Notes: generated by a model from the letters alone, not told the origin. A stretch of DNA of 64,000 nt from Chrysomallon squamiferum (GCA_012295275.1 CM022665.1:38774795-38838794), one strand, 5' to 3'; shown: positions 1 through 12,410, counted from the stretch's first letter. Program-made: numbers and translations.

Positions 1-843
1 ACTTATATTTACACAATCAATCGTTAATTTGTATTTTTGTGTGTTTTTGTGCGTGTTTACCTATAGGTGTCCGTATATATGCGCGTATGTAATTTATTCC
101 TGTATGCTGACAATTAACACTGGTAATAAACAGCTATCAGTTACCAAATTCTTTACCCTATATACACTGTAAAATATATATAAATACTGTCAAAAATTGA
201 AGAAAAAAAAAAAAAAAAAAAAAAAAATAAAACAGAAGAAAAAAAAATTAAAAAGTTTGCAAGTCTAAGTAACATGTGTCATTATCCGGCAACATGTAGA
301 CACTTTGCTTCATTTATTCTCATGGAAATTCGTGCAAATATCAGCAACACTGACAGCGGTTTGAATAAAATGAATAATGTATTAAAACGAGCAATCCTAG
401 GCGAGTGAAAAAGATTAAATTTATTAGGCGAGCATATGGCTTTCTTTGCTCTAGCACTAAAAGTGAGTTGACGGAGTCTAAATGAGCGAAGGCGACTTAT
501 TATGAAACTCGTTCCTGTTAGAAAAAAGAAAAAGAAAAAAAAAAACCTTCCAGAGCAAACAAGAATTATTTGCCAGAAAGTCAACAAAAAGCAATATGTT
601 AGAGATGAGAGTACACAATATTATTAAGAGTTATTTTCGAGATCAGACGTTTCTTACTCCTTCGAGGTCAATAACTAAAAAAAAAAAAAAATAAAAAAAA
701 ATAATAATAATAATAACAACAACAATAACAAAATTAAGATAAAAATGAATTAAGAAAATAAAGCGTAATGGAATATTTATCAACGGAAAATTAAAAAAGA
801 AAAGAAAATCAGTATATTTCGTTTTAGAGATAAAAAAAGTTGC

Positions 844-895
<52 letters not shown>

Positions 896-1671
896 TTTTG
901 TTGTTGTTGTTGATGATGATGATGACAATGACAGTGATGTTGATGATGAATAACGACGATGATAATTAAAAGAAAAATTAACAAAGAGCTTTCTTTCTCC
1001 CAGCATCAGATTTAAAATTAGCTTTAAAAAAGTAAATAAATAAACAAAGAAAAGAAAAGCACATGTAGAACTGAAAATCAATTACCATAAAGAAACAAAG
1101 CGAAATCCCAGGGCTTCAGGGCAAATATTGATATATTAGTCTTAGCTAAGTGATGTCGGCTACAATGTAAGATTGGTTTGTTTTAATTAAGCGTAGACGT
1201 GTGAAGCGGGTTTTTTCAAAGGAAAAAGTCTGTTTCTCTTTAGCATTATTAACATAGACTGTTTCATTTAATAGGACGAAGGTACAGACAGTGACAAAAA
1301 GTTTGCCTAGGCTACGACAGGTCCCAGGATCCATTCTCATAGCCGCACCTATTAAATTATTTCTTATTGCAGGCCAGTTCTCGAAAGTGTATCAAAGGTG
1401 GATGTATGAGCATTCTGTTGGAAAGAATTTTTTTTTAAAAAAAAGATTGTTGCTGCTAATCGAAAGAGTAACCCATGTGGCGACTTCAGCGGTTTGTTAA
1501 GATGTATTTCGTCATCACAAAGCAACCCATTTATGTTACATTATATAATTAGTATCACTGGTAATAATAAATAAATAAATAAATAAATAAATAAATGTAT
1601 GTGTGTGTAAAATTAAATAAATAAACAAAAACATAACAAAAAAATAAATAAATAAATAAAATAAAAAATAA

Positions 1672-1724
<53 letters not shown>

Positions 1725-1835
1725 TAATAAAAATAGAAAAAAAAAACAACAACAAAAAAACACACACACACACGCTTAATAACTGGTAATATTAAAACGT
1801 GTCGAACTGCCTTGAGCAAACATTCATTCATTCAC
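1..1835. other. Gene-free AT-rich flank with microsatellites
   Basis: No gene is visible. The stretch holds a poly-A run (about 203-227), an (AAT)n array at about 844-894 running into GTT/GAT triplets to about 965, an (AAAT)n array at about 1570-1597, and an (AAT)n array at about 1672-1730. Apparent open frames are translations of these triplet repeats (poly-Ile, poly-Tyr, poly-Leu). The more complex DNA at about 1090-1550 shows nothing recognisable. Confidence 0.8.
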
Positions 1836-3078
1836 AACACACTGCACTCTGGGTGAAGTCGACAACAAGTGCAGTTATCAGAACATGAAGAGTCGACATC
1901 TTCAGTTTGTAGGACTGAAAACTGTTCAGCTGAACGAACACTTGTGGGCTGAGAACAGCGAAAACCCTCGAGCTGAGAAACAAGCCAAACAGTGCTTTAA
2001 CTGAAGTACGGTTCCTTCCAGAAACGTCACCGGGTTTTCAAATGACGACACTGAGTTTCGGAGACATTTTGCAAAAGTTACAAAAGATGCGTTGAGAGAG
2101 CGGAGTTTTCTAAGGGTCGAATTGAACGATTTAAAAGTGAAATTTATTATTTATTTAATTTATTCTTAAATGTTAATATAAAAATTATATTAACATCCAT
2201 AGAATATATAAGATTATATGCATTCTGTGGTAAGTATTTATAAAAAAACAAAAACAAAGATAACTTTAAAAAGCAGGTGCAGTCTGCTGTACAGACAGAA
2301 TAAAACAACATATATATTTTCTTATTTAATATAGTTTTATATCAGATAGCTGTAAATGAATATTTAATGTACTAAACTGCCCCAAACGGTGCAAATCTCC
2401 ATGTAAACAAAACCCATTTTCAAATACTGATGAGCCCACGACATCTATTTATAAAAATCTAAAAATTAATCCACCTGCCAATGAATATTTTCAACAAATA
2501 AAAAAAAAAAAAAAAAATGTTTTGTCATTCAGTATACAGAGACAAACTTTGATCGTAAGCAAAATGTTCCGAGCAGAAATAATATTTATCCATCATTATT
2601 ACATATTCACTATCGGGTTGTGTGTGTGTGTTTTCCTCCGCACGGGAAGAGCACCTGTGCTTGACTGCCTTGATTTTGGCAATGGACGTTCACTGCACGA
2701 AAAAAAAAAAAAAAAAAACCGAATCATTGACAAACATAAAGACACGCTTTTGCTGTACCAGAGGTGAAAGAGGTATTCACTTTTCGCTGAATGACTGAAT
2801 TTATTTTAATCCTCACAGGTGCATATCTCGAGAACGACATTGCCCCTCAGATGCGGTTGTGTCTATTATGTCCGTTTGTGCTCGAGCAAATGGATTAAAT
2901 TATTATCAGCAAACGAAGAGGTGGGGACATAGGGTTACATTCGGTACATTTCTTAAAACAACATTTCGCCTTTATGATCATTTGTATGTCTCTCTGGTGG
3001 AGCAGTGGTTTTTTTGCTATACGGGCTGAGCCATTGTTTTTATTGTCATAAGGGAATTTTAAAGAGACTCATATAGTC
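1836..3078. other. Unique non-coding flank
   Basis: About 1836-2130 is moderately complex and contains two SalI-like GTCGAC words and repeated AGCTGA words, but no convincing exon. From 2130 to 3078 it is AT-rich with short poly-A runs (about 2500-2517 and 2700-2718). No RNA gene or conserved protein segment was recognised. Confidence 0.6.
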
Positions 3079-3149
3079 CTTTTTTTTTCTTTTTTTTTTT
3101 TTTAACAAAAGCGAAAAGAAACACTCGAATATCGAACGTGAGACAAAGC

Positions 3150-3190
<41 letters not shown>
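3079..3190. repeat. Poly-T tracts, longest 40 T
   Basis: A T-rich run at 3079-3103 is followed by an uninterrupted run of 40 T at 3151-3190. Runs of this size could be retroposon tails or slippage-expanded homopolymers. No flanking element body is recognisable. Confidence 0.9.
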
Positions 3191-3608
3191 CACTTTAATG
3201 TTTGAATAGAAGTACACTGGAATAAAATGTTTACCACAATTCTTCATAAAATTTCAATTTGTAAAAAGTAAAAAATAAAACACTGAGTCTGAAAGGGGAC
3301 CCTAAATATCTATTCAGCTTAGTTCACTGCTTGATTTTAACGTTTTTGTTCACTTAAGTGTAGGAGTTTTCGTTTTCTTTAATATCTAATATTTTGAATT
3401 TTTTTTTTCTTTAATTTCTGTAATTATTTGTTACGGCTGTGATAATAATAAAAAAAATATGGTTATTGTACAGTATATGACGGTTTCAAATGCACCAAGA
3501 TAAGGACATTTCTGTTGTTTTCGGTATATTTTAACCTGAAGGTAAAGTAAGCATTATACATTTGTTAAAAACCTATTTTCAAGTAATGTTTCAAATGAGA
3601 TATTAAAC

Positions 3609-3630
3609 AAACAAACAAAAAATAAATTAA

Positions 3631-3709
<79 letters not shown>

Positions 3710-3815
3710 AATTCAAAATAAAATGAGAATCAGTTTCTCGAGAATTTTTGTTAACAATTTTTAAATATTCTTTGCTTTTTATTCCATTTTTTATTATTAT
3801 TTTTATTAATGTTAA

Positions 3816-3878
<63 letters not shown>
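3609..3878. repeat. (TAAA)n and (TTA)n microsatellites
   Basis: A tetranucleotide TAAA array of roughly 90 bp (about 3619-3711) is followed by a TTA triplet array at about 3822-3878, with T-rich DNA between. Confidence 0.9.
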
Positions 3879-3879
<1 letters not shown>

Positions 3880-4811
3880 AAATAAAACATTGAGGAAAAT
3901 TTATGACAAAAATAATAATTTAGTGTAAAAGTAATTAAATCTAGGTCATATTCAGCCAGAAATTTGCTTTTTCAATGTTTAAGCAAGAAAGAAGCCTTTT
4001 ATTTTGTAGACACTTTCGGAATGAGTTCAACTAAAACCGTGCACCCTGCTTACCAGACTCACTTTCACTTAATCTCAAACCCTCCTTACATACCAAAATA
4101 TTTCACTATTTATTTTTGCTGAAATAATATAGCTTTGCAATAAACTGCTGAATCACCCATAACCTTTAGAAAAACAATCGGTGTATATTCCCGGAAAAAC
4201 ATTTTATGCATACAACCTTTAAACCACGGAACAAAAATGTCTCTAACCCTCTTAACGCATTAAGGGTATCACATCTCTGAGATGGTAGTATGAGGTTCCC
4301 CCTGTGCAGTTCTTAAACTCAAAATCAACTGAACTCTCAGCCGAACCTGTGATAATCGATCGAGTGACATCAGAGACATACCCAAAGAGACGTGCAGTTC
4401 TCGACTTACAAAAAGGTTGCATACATCGCGAATGACTCACGGATATGCTATATCCATGTTGTTGAAAACAAACCAAATTCCATTGACAGTACGAGATATT
4501 CTGATATAGGGGTGCTTTTCTTATGCAAATCGAAAGGTTTACTCCACAGATATCTTTTAGCATTAAACATTTTACCAAGATAAAAAAAAAAAAAAAAAAA
4601 TTTGTTTTGTCAAATTAGCAGGCTAACTGTCATATAACCTGTCTTAGAACATATAAACTTAAGATTGATTAGACTGAAAGAACTTACTGATTTGTCACTT
4701 TTTACCAGGAGTTTAACTCTTGAAGCCTGTAATGTAGAATGGCCTAAGACCAAACGTTAATATATGATGATCTAATTTCTTTTGTGAAGTTATACGTACT
4801 TGAATCTTCAG
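3879..4811. other. Unique sequence, no gene recognised
   Basis: The interval is of ordinary complexity. A minus-strand open frame at 4252-4578 (108 codons) has no domain or composition I recognise and is probably chance. An octamer ATGCAAAT lies at 4523-4530 and a poly-A run at about 4581-4600. Confidence 0.5.
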
Positions 4812-5035
4812 TGGATATACCACACGTGGCCAGAATGATGGATTTTAATATCTCTAACTATTCTGGAAGTGAACGTCATCGCTGATCACCTCTTGGAAAT
4901 CATACAAAGGTAAACTGTCTGGAGGATGTAGAGATCACTGGCCAGAGGACAGCACAAGACAGACGATGTAGAAGCAAGATGCTGATCAACGGGACACTAC
5001 AGCTTCATAGTTTGATGATGATGATGACGATGACC
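4812..5035 (+). mobile_element. Probable degraded LINE 3' end
   Basis: One + frame reads HVARMMD near 4826, and after an in-frame stop reads TAQDRRCRSKM near 4950-4985. It is followed by a TGATGATGATGATGA-type tail at about 5015-5035. Known non-LTR reverse transcriptase proteins often end with a GHVARM-like block and, some tens of residues later, an AQDR..WR block; here the expected Trp is Cys. A triplet tail is typical of some LINE families. The match is from memory and short, so family assignment is not possible. It carries a stop and is inactive. Confidence 0.45.
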
Positions 5036-5627
5036 ATTCCAGTTCCACCACTTCTGATTTTGTTAGTGCAGCTCAGCTTTTACTTTTCTACTCTGAAAAG
5101 GAAAATATCTTTTAGTCCTTAGTTTAGGGAATTAATGTGGTGAAATGCGTGTTGCCTGGCACTGTAGCTTATTATTTGACTCTGCATAGGACACAGAATC
5201 CTTTTGTAAACAAAGTGATCTACTGTTATACAAAACTAGCAAAAATTTTTATATCAGTGTTCCCAGAATTCCTTTTCCGGTCTTGTTCTGGCTGAATGAG
5301 GTATACATGTTGTTAATTAATAACAAAGATAATGCTTAGACGCTCATTAACTCTGCCTATCGGATACCGTGTTGCATCTATGAAGAGCTTTCCTCTCTTA
5401 TCATTCCGATACAAAACTTATCTTGTTAAGTAAAAAGGATAACATTTTGACTGAATTAACTTCAAGAATGAAAAATAATTAATAAATAAATAAAATGAGA
5501 AGCTTTGTGAATGATATTTAAACCATTATTTACGATTCTCGATCTGAGGTAAAATAATGTGAAATTATAATGAGTGTTCTTACATTTCATATTCTTGATA
5601 TTGTTATCGCAATTGTAGTTGTCGTTG

Positions 5628-5629
<2 letters not shown>
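5036..5629. other. Unique flank, nothing recognised
   Basis: AT-rich DNA of ordinary complexity with no conserved coding segment, tRNA or repeat body visible. Confidence 0.6.
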
Positions 5630-5665
<36 letters not shown>

Positions 5666-5732
5666 CATTATTATTATTATTATTATTATTATATTGTTGT
5701 TGTTGTTGCTGGTGCTGCTGTTGTTGTTATTG
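5630..5732. repeat. (ATT)n then (TTG)n triplet repeat
   Basis: An ATT array with one ATC interruption (about 5630-5692) changes to TTG and GCTG triplets (about 5694-5732). Open frames here are poly-Ile or poly-Asn artefacts. Confidence 0.9.
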
Positions 5733-6550
5733 TGGGTTTTTTGTAGCAACAGCAGTGTTGGTAAAAGTCAACATTGTGGTTTTATTAATAGCAAAATAAG
5801 TAGCCGTAGATATAACAGTATTTCATAACCTAAATACTAAATCGCACGCTTTATTTTCACAGACATTATGATCCTTTGGTAATCGCATTTCTTAAAGTGG
5901 AGACAAAAATGTCCCTATTAGGAGAAAGAAAGACGTATACAAAGGGATTTGTATTGGTTTTCGGCTCCACGTCGAATATTCGCGAGATTAGGAATTCTCT
6001 GTGTTTTAAAACAGTTTGAACAAACTGAAGATTAGTAAACGTTTAACGCATGAAACACAGGATAATAAATTATCTAGTTTGCCCGTGTGCGAATCACGAA
6101 ACCCGTGTTATAATATGTGTTAATATTTTAAAAACGAATGTAACTCATAAACAAACATCCCGAGACCTCTTCTGGAAGAAAAATACCAAAATCCCCGTTT
6201 CACCACCCCAGACGAAATGGAAGTAAAAGAACAACAAATGCGGGGAGGGGGTGAAACACACAAAAAGCACAGTGAACATAACAACAGCTGATGCAAGACG
6301 AATGATAAAGGATACGTATTGCTCAAGTAATGATTAGTAGAAAAATTAATAAACAAACAAACATACATAGTAGATATTATGGTATCTTCATTATATTACA
6401 CTTAAAAAGATGCTAGAAAAATGAGTCATACTGACCACTATATATATATAGAAAATATGTAAAACAAAGAAATTTAAAAACATTAATTTCAAGGTCTCCT
6501 TTTTCATATTTTTTAATATTTTTGTGACTATTTACTTTTATACATGCATA
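5733..6550. other. Unique flank
   Basis: Ordinary-complexity DNA. A minus-strand open frame at 6120-6368 has no recognisable domain. Nothing else is seen. Confidence 0.55.
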
Positions 6551-6692
6551 AATATACATACATACATACATACATACATACATACATACATACATACATA
6601 CATACATACATTCATTCATACATACATACACACATACATACACGCATGCACATATATATGCATACCCACATATAAACATATATACATACGTA
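6551..6692. repeat. (CATA)n tetranucleotide array
   Basis: CATA/TACA repeats are nearly perfect from about 6555 to 6612, then degrade with TTCA, CACA and TATA variants to about 6692. Confidence 0.9.
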
Positions 6693-7279
6693 CATACACT
6701 CTCAACAGCAGTAATGATACAGTTTTAAAACAAAATAATAACTTTCAGCAATAATGTCTTTTGCGTTAGTTATGTGTCTTTGGGCCTTCCACTTTTATAA
6801 CACAATTTAGGTATCCGTATTAAATAGTAAAATACTAGTAAAAATCCGAAACGTCAAATTGATTTGTTTGTTTTCATCGATAATCTCGAGGGTTTAAGAT
6901 ATACCAGTGTACACAATTGTAATTTCGTGTCAATAATTCTAATCGAAAAACGTTTACCTTTCATAACCCGTAAGGGCCAGATTCTTAAATCTCGAGACGA
7001 CGAGGTTACGGCGCGAGATTACCGCGGAATGCCGCCTATCAGTTCAAACGAGCCGCAGAAAACGCCCAGACGACACGTGTACAACGTAATGCCATGTTAT
7101 TTCACGTTCAAGTGCGTTGGTGTTAAACTTTTACCTCGCTGTGTGAAATGTTTTGGCTTATTTTATCTTGTTTGGCTTTTTGCTGGGCACAAATATGCCA
7201 ATATTGAGAACAGTTTGTTGTAGCCGCGAAACCGCCATTATTCCTACACCATTTGTTGCGTAGCAATATAGAATGTCTG
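6693..7279. other. CpG-containing unique island with open frame
   Basis: About 6860-7230 is unusually complex and CpG-rich for this window and is open in one + frame (6864-7223, 119 codons). The translation resembles no family I know, and no start context or splice pattern favours coding. It contains a TCAAGTGC NK2-type site at 7108-7115 and a CACGTG E-box near 7074. It could be a regulatory island, an old gene fragment or an orphan exon. Confidence 0.35.

Positions 7280-7322
<43 letters not shown>
7280..7322. repeat. Poly-A tract of 43
   Basis: An uninterrupted run of 43 A. It has no recognisable retroposon body immediately upstream. Confidence 0.95.
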
Positions 7323-7324
<2 letters not shown>

Positions 7325-7748
7325 AGTTTATGGTTAGAACGTGAAATAAAGATTTGTTTTCGATATAAGCTATCGACCTTAAGACTAGATCATAACGAGA
7401 TCGCGACCAGGGACCGGCTGCAGTCCTGTGCTAAATGGAATGGTTAAATCTACTTCATGCTTTCGTATCTAATTAATCGTTTAAAATATTAATATGGCTT
7501 GATGTCGAGAAAAAAACGTCCATCATTCTACACTGGATTGGTAGTTCTCGTTTACAGACGATCAGAAAATGAAAATCAACGAAAAGAAATTATGGTCAGC
7601 TGATGACGGTTTTATATTAATCTTTGTTTAGTTTGTTAAAAACTTGCATTCAAATATTAATTTACAGACGTAGATTTAGGTGCGGGTAGGAATACCTGAG
7701 GAGATGCGTTTTCTTAATGACTGGGTCTAACACTGACTTAGAAACAAT
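7323..7748. other. Unique flank
   Basis: Ordinary AT-rich sequence with a few CpG words. No gene or RNA feature is supported. Confidence 0.55.
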
Positions 7749-8020
7749 CACACATACATACACACACACACACATACATACATACATACATACATACATA
7801 CATACATACACACACACATACATACATACATACATACATACATACATACATACAAACATATATACATACGTACATACATGCATGCATGCATACATACATA
7901 CACACACATACACAAAGATGTGCACCCATGCACACATAACGCACATACATTCAGATATAAATACATGCGCACATACATTCAGAATTAAATACATGAACAC
8001 ACACACACACACACACATAC
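7749..8020. repeat. (CATA)n/(CA)n compound array
   Basis: CATA repeats interleave with CACACA blocks from about 7749 to 7915, followed by degenerate CA-rich sequence and a pure CA block at about 7998-8017. Long open frames on both strands here are Tyr-Val-Cys-Met or Thr-His repeat artefacts. Confidence 0.9.
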
Positions 8021-8934
8021 AAGAAAACTCATACAAATACAGTCATAAGTATTCGTACATACCACCACGCATAGAGTTTAATTAATTGTCCTGTCTTTCA
8101 AAATGCTATAACAAATTAATTCCTGACCAGAACGACAGAGAAATTTTTATTACGATGCAAACCATTTTAATGGAGGTGCATAACCTACATATCTCACACA
8201 CGGCAGTAGAAAACAAAACTTCTTTGAAATATATCCCATGATCATGCTCTCGAAAACGACAACATGTAAAATACTGTTTTATTGCTTTAGTGTTTGCTCT
8301 GCAGACTCATGTTTGCCTGTCGTAAAATACTGTCAACAGTCTCATACTGGTCTTAATTTATGACACGACCAAGGGAACCATCAATTAAGTCTTATATCAG
8401 ACGTGTTGTCCAAACCGGGGCGTTCGTCTTTGCCACGCAAGCAAACAGCGCTGGGGTAGCGTGCTGGGGTAGGTAAAACATTGGAGCAACATTCCACTTG
8501 ATCCATCTCTTACCTAGATAGTTCGATCAAAGCTTGGCTTGTGTATCCACTGATAGCAGGTACAATATATTAGCAGGCAGTGAAAATGACTTAGAGATTT
8601 TCAGCCCTTGAACTGGAGTGGTCCGGCTGATAACACGTACAAAGATATGAACAGAATGAAGATCTTGCAATAAACAGTTTAGATATTGTTCGCAGATATT
8701 GTAGATACAGGAATTAAAGTGACAGTTTTTTTTCTGAAAAATAAAACTGTAATTTTATTTGTACTATACTGTAACTCATCTTGCTTAATTTTGTAATCTT
8801 CCATGAAAGGTTCTTAACATTTTTTTTTTTTTTTTGATGAACAAAGCAAAATGATTTTTAATTTGTTAACTTCAAAATTTAACTGGTTTTGATGCACTTA
8901 TTATATGGGTTTGAATAAGATAACTTGTGATGAT
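8021..8934. other. Unique flank
   Basis: Complex DNA with a short near-duplication of GCTGGGGTAG words at about 8450-8472, an NK2-type site on the minus strand (CCACTTGA, 8494-8501) and a T run at about 8820-8836. No gene is recognised. Confidence 0.5.
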
Positions 8935-9430
8935 ATAACTTCGATATTGTTAAGTTGTTAATTAGTCTTGATACCAGTGTCGATATTTGTCTTGATACTA
9001 AACTGTTGGGGTTGTTTCGACGTTGATGTCACTTGTCGAAACTGTCTTTATCAAGGTGATTTATTGAATCTTGCTGTTGATGTCTGTTGTTGATGATGCA
9101 TTCATACTGATGTCTGTTGAGAAGCTGTCTTGATGTTAGATGTTGATGATGTCTTGATGTTGATGTCAGTTGTTGAAGTTGACTTTATCTTGATGAAATT
9201 ATTTGAAGACGTTGTGATAACATTTAGTTGTTGATATGTTTTTTCTGTTTATACTGTGCTGATATAAATGCAGTTGATAATTAATATTCATATTCAGCCT
9301 TGATGCTAATGTCACTTGTTGAAGACGTAACAATGGGGTCAGATGGTGATATGGTTTTATTACTGGTTCATACTTTCTAATAATAATATAGTTTTAATTA
9401 ATTTTGATTTTGACGTTGGTGACATTGGTA
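8935..9430. repeat. Degenerate TGATGTT/TTGAAG tandem repeat
   Basis: Words such as CTTGATGTTGATGTC, CACTTGTTGAAGA and GTCTTGAT recur with drift, at roughly 25-60 bp spacing, across about 8935-9360 with a fainter tail to 9430. This looks like an old minisatellite eroded by point mutation. No reading frame stays open. Confidence 0.65.
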
Positions 9431-9850
9431 ACTTTGCCTACATATTATTGTAATATGAAGTACGTTTTGTTATTTACCAGAAAAGTTTGATATTGTAATT
9501 GCTATTAAAACGAATAATCAGTGACAATTTTAATAATATTTTTAATTCAGCATCGTCAAGCTGCCCTTTCACTTAAAACAGTAGCACTGCGGTCTTCTTT
9601 TGATTAATTATTGTTCTTATTGCTTTTTTTTTTTTTTATAAGACTTTAATGGTTTATTGTTATTTTTTAAACCAAATTTCTATGAATGCTTGCATTGTCT
9701 TTATTCTCTCTGACTATGAATGTCTTTATTAACTGGTCTTGATCTTCGGCACTAATGTTTGTCAATTTGTCTTTCAGAATTGCTGTTACGAAATCTTACC
9801 ATAACATGCCCTGCGGTTGTTTCTCTTTCATTCATTCATATACTTATCTT
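9431..9850. other. AT-rich flank
   Basis: AT-rich sequence with a poly-T run at about 9626-9638. No feature is recognised. Confidence 0.6.
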
Positions 9851-9924
9851 TGTTTGGAACCCAGTGGTCGACGTACTCTGTTTTGCGCCGAGGTATCGTT
9901 AAGCATTCACTGATTCATTCATTC
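9851..9924 (-). mobile_element. Fragment of a molluscan SINE-like repeat
   Basis: Read on the minus strand it runs GAATGAATGAAT, then TTAACGATACC, then ACTGGGTTCCAAAC. From memory, a short interspersed repeat common in molluscan DNA has the order GAATG, TTTAACGACACC, a variable middle, and TTGGGTGTCAAAC. The order and spacing agree, with perhaps a quarter or more of positions changed. It is a diverged fragment without a clear promoter box. Confidence 0.5.
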
Positions 9925-10277
9925 GGTTTCTTTCCTCACTAAAAATGAATTATATATTTAGAACGTTTGACTTCACATTACACGCTTGATGATAACATTC
10001 GACTCCAAAACTAATTTTGTATGCAGTTCTATGGGCGTTGTCCCTGAAGAAAATCTATTGCATAAGCATTATTACCATTCACTGAACCCCAAAACATATG
10101 AAGGATATAATCATAAAAAATGCAGTTTCTTTTCAAGCGTATTTAGAAGATGTTCGAGCACACACATACACACACGGACACACTTAGACGTACAAGGATA
10201 TAATATTTTTCTCTTTTTGTTTATATATCTGTACCTCTGTGCTTAATGCACTTCTTTCAATAATACTCTCCTTCCTC

Positions 10278-10278
<1 letters not shown>
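9925..10278. other. Unique flank
   Basis: Ordinary sequence. A + open frame at 9986-10246 has no recognisable domain and is likely chance. Confidence 0.5.

Positions 10279-10366
<88 letters not shown>
10279..10366. repeat. (CT)n array, about 88 bp
   Basis: Pure CT dinucleotide repeat after a short CTTCCTCCTCC lead. It ends in GTCTGTCTATCT. Confidence 0.95.
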
Positions 10367-10370
<4 letters not shown>

Positions 10371-12007
10371 GTCTATCTGGGTTTTTTTATGTTTTATATC
10401 ACCTTCCACTTGCCAACGTTTCTTTTCTCCGTTTGTTTTTGTTACTCCGTATAATTCTCACCTGTGTTTATCATACCTCAAAAAAAAAAAAAAAAAACTG
10501 ATGATGTGATCGAATTATATATACATGTATATCGATAATCTGATTAGATCTCTTGATTATTTGCACAAAAAAAAAAAAAAAAAGACTGTCGCCTGTCTTT
10601 ACTATTATCATATTTTCTTGGTGTAGGTCGACAAGATAGATAAATAAAAATCTTTGTTGCCGAGATAGCAAGCCTTAAACGATTTGCAATAGGGGTCAAT
10701 GTGTGCAATCTTCGCTTGTGAAAAGACTTTTACAACTGTGTAAGAGAGTGTTTGAAAGTAGCTGTTGCACACCGGTGCTGTTTTTATCCTTCACAGAGAA
10801 AGAGAGAGTGAGTTGTCAGCTTTATCACTGAGGAAAGTGTAAACTCGAGTGCACTCCTCAATAGGGTGACCGTATGGATACGAAACTGCTTGAGAAATGT
10901 TTCAATGAATCTGTGTGTGTAAATATTAAGTAAGTATATAACATTTTGAATGTACGTATAAAGGAAGAGAGCGTTTATAACGAGATGTGTGAACTGTGTG
11001 AGTTGAAGTTAAAATTTAATATGTTAAATATATTGATATCTCTGGCACTTCTGTTCCACGACCCTTTAACCCTTCCTTCCATCTTTCTTTATCTTCATGT
11101 TATTAGTTTTACCACTTGTACTACTACTAGTCCTGCTGCTGCTGCATCTCTATACCCGTTTCTTTTACAGATTTGTAATTTGTAGCTAAATTAAGAAGTT
11201 TCTTTATATATTCCACTCTTCACATAACTTGTATATATACACATTATATACAAACGTTTCTGTCTATCCATCTATCTATCTATCGCTCTCTTTCTCTTTC
11301 TTTTTCTCATACGCACCCACCCGTACACACACAATCTACCATAACATACCCTCCTTCATTCTTTCTTATCTGTCGATTTAAAAAAATAAAACTGACATCC
11401 TGTTGCTATCATTTTATTATCACTTAATATTCAGACCGCTTCTCAAATCGCAATAAAAATTATACTGACATAAACGAACGACTCTAGCTTTTTATCAGAT
11501 AAAAAAATACAATCGTCATTCACTCTAAGAATTTAAAACTTAAACGAATGAAAAAAAAAAAAAAAAAAAAAAAAAGAAGAATGTTTATTTGCTGTGAAAT
11601 ATGTCCTTTTAGGACTGCCCGACCAACCCTTTTACAGCTGAATGTCAAAAGACCAAATTGCACCAGGATAGTGATAGCCAAAACGCATTTTATATGCTTT
11701 CTCCGCTAGCGATAAATTTGTGTGTACTTTCTTAATGGAAGAGTTCGGTTCTTTGTTGAAATCAACACGGCGGGTTTTAAAAACTGGCCTGCCTGTTGCG
11801 CCAGATTTCCCTTTAGGGCAGACAGATTTTTATCTTTGGTCTGATATTTTTGATTTTTTTCGCTCTCTCTCTCTCTGTCACTCTGTCTTCCAGACTTCAA
11901 CAGCGCACGCTCACGTTACCTGTTGTCGCCAAAATGTGCCGCATGTGTAGGTGATGTGTACACACACTGTGGCCGGCGTTTAAGCATGACTTTATCATCA
12001 GTTAGTC
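10367..12007. other. Gene-free flank
   Basis: Contains poly-A runs at about 10482-10498, 10567-10583 and 11551-11575, a short ATCT array near 11270 and otherwise ordinary sequence. Open frames at 10946-11185 and 11720-11950 show no recognisable protein. Confidence 0.55.
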
Positions 12008-12040
12008 AAAAAAAAAAAAAAAAATTTTTTTTTTTTTTTT
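12008..12040. repeat. A17-T16 head-to-head homopolymer palindrome
   Basis: A run of 17 A (12008-12024) abuts directly a run of 16 T (12025-12040), giving a self-complementary tract. This could be a cruciform or an A-tract bend. Confidence 0.95.
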
Positions 12041-12409
12041 GGTCATCTTAACCACTCACGAAAAGTTGTCATCAACACTATGCAAACACGTCATTGAGTC
12101 GCTGGTAAGCCAATACCCTAACAGCCGATTATAACCGTGGTCGTAAAGTGATAGTCTTCGTGAATAAATTTGCGACGGTTGGTATGAATGATGCGGCCTA
12201 TAAAATGGTCGGCTGAAAAGTGGTTTAGAATTGTTTTAAGAACGTCGTCTCTCGCGTAGTTAGAAGTAATTTGCGTAGTGTGATGACAGCTGGAACCATC
12301 TTGTGGAAACTCCCCCAGAGAGTTAATCAATGGTATGAGCAGATAGGTTTTTTTTTTTAAAAATTCAGAAATGTAAAAGGTTTCTTAAGTTTCTGTTTTG
12401 TTTTTTTTC

Positions 12410-12410
<1 letters not shown>
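12041..12410. other. Complex island with TATA-like motif
   Basis: A moderately CpG-rich interval at about 12060-12340 includes CCTATAAAATGG around 12195-12205, which resembles a TATA box, but no downstream gene supports a promoter. A candidate regulatory island only. Confidence 0.3.

Noticed and set aside
643-1081. Long open frames of poly-Ile, poly-Tyr, poly-Leu or poly-Val here and at many other triplet repeats
   Set aside because: They are translations of stop-free microsatellites, often open on both strands, with no unique sequence to support a protein.
7662-8085. Open frames encoding Met-Tyr-Val-Cys or Thr-His repeats
   Set aside because: CATA and CA arrays are open in several frames on both strands, so these are repeat artefacts.
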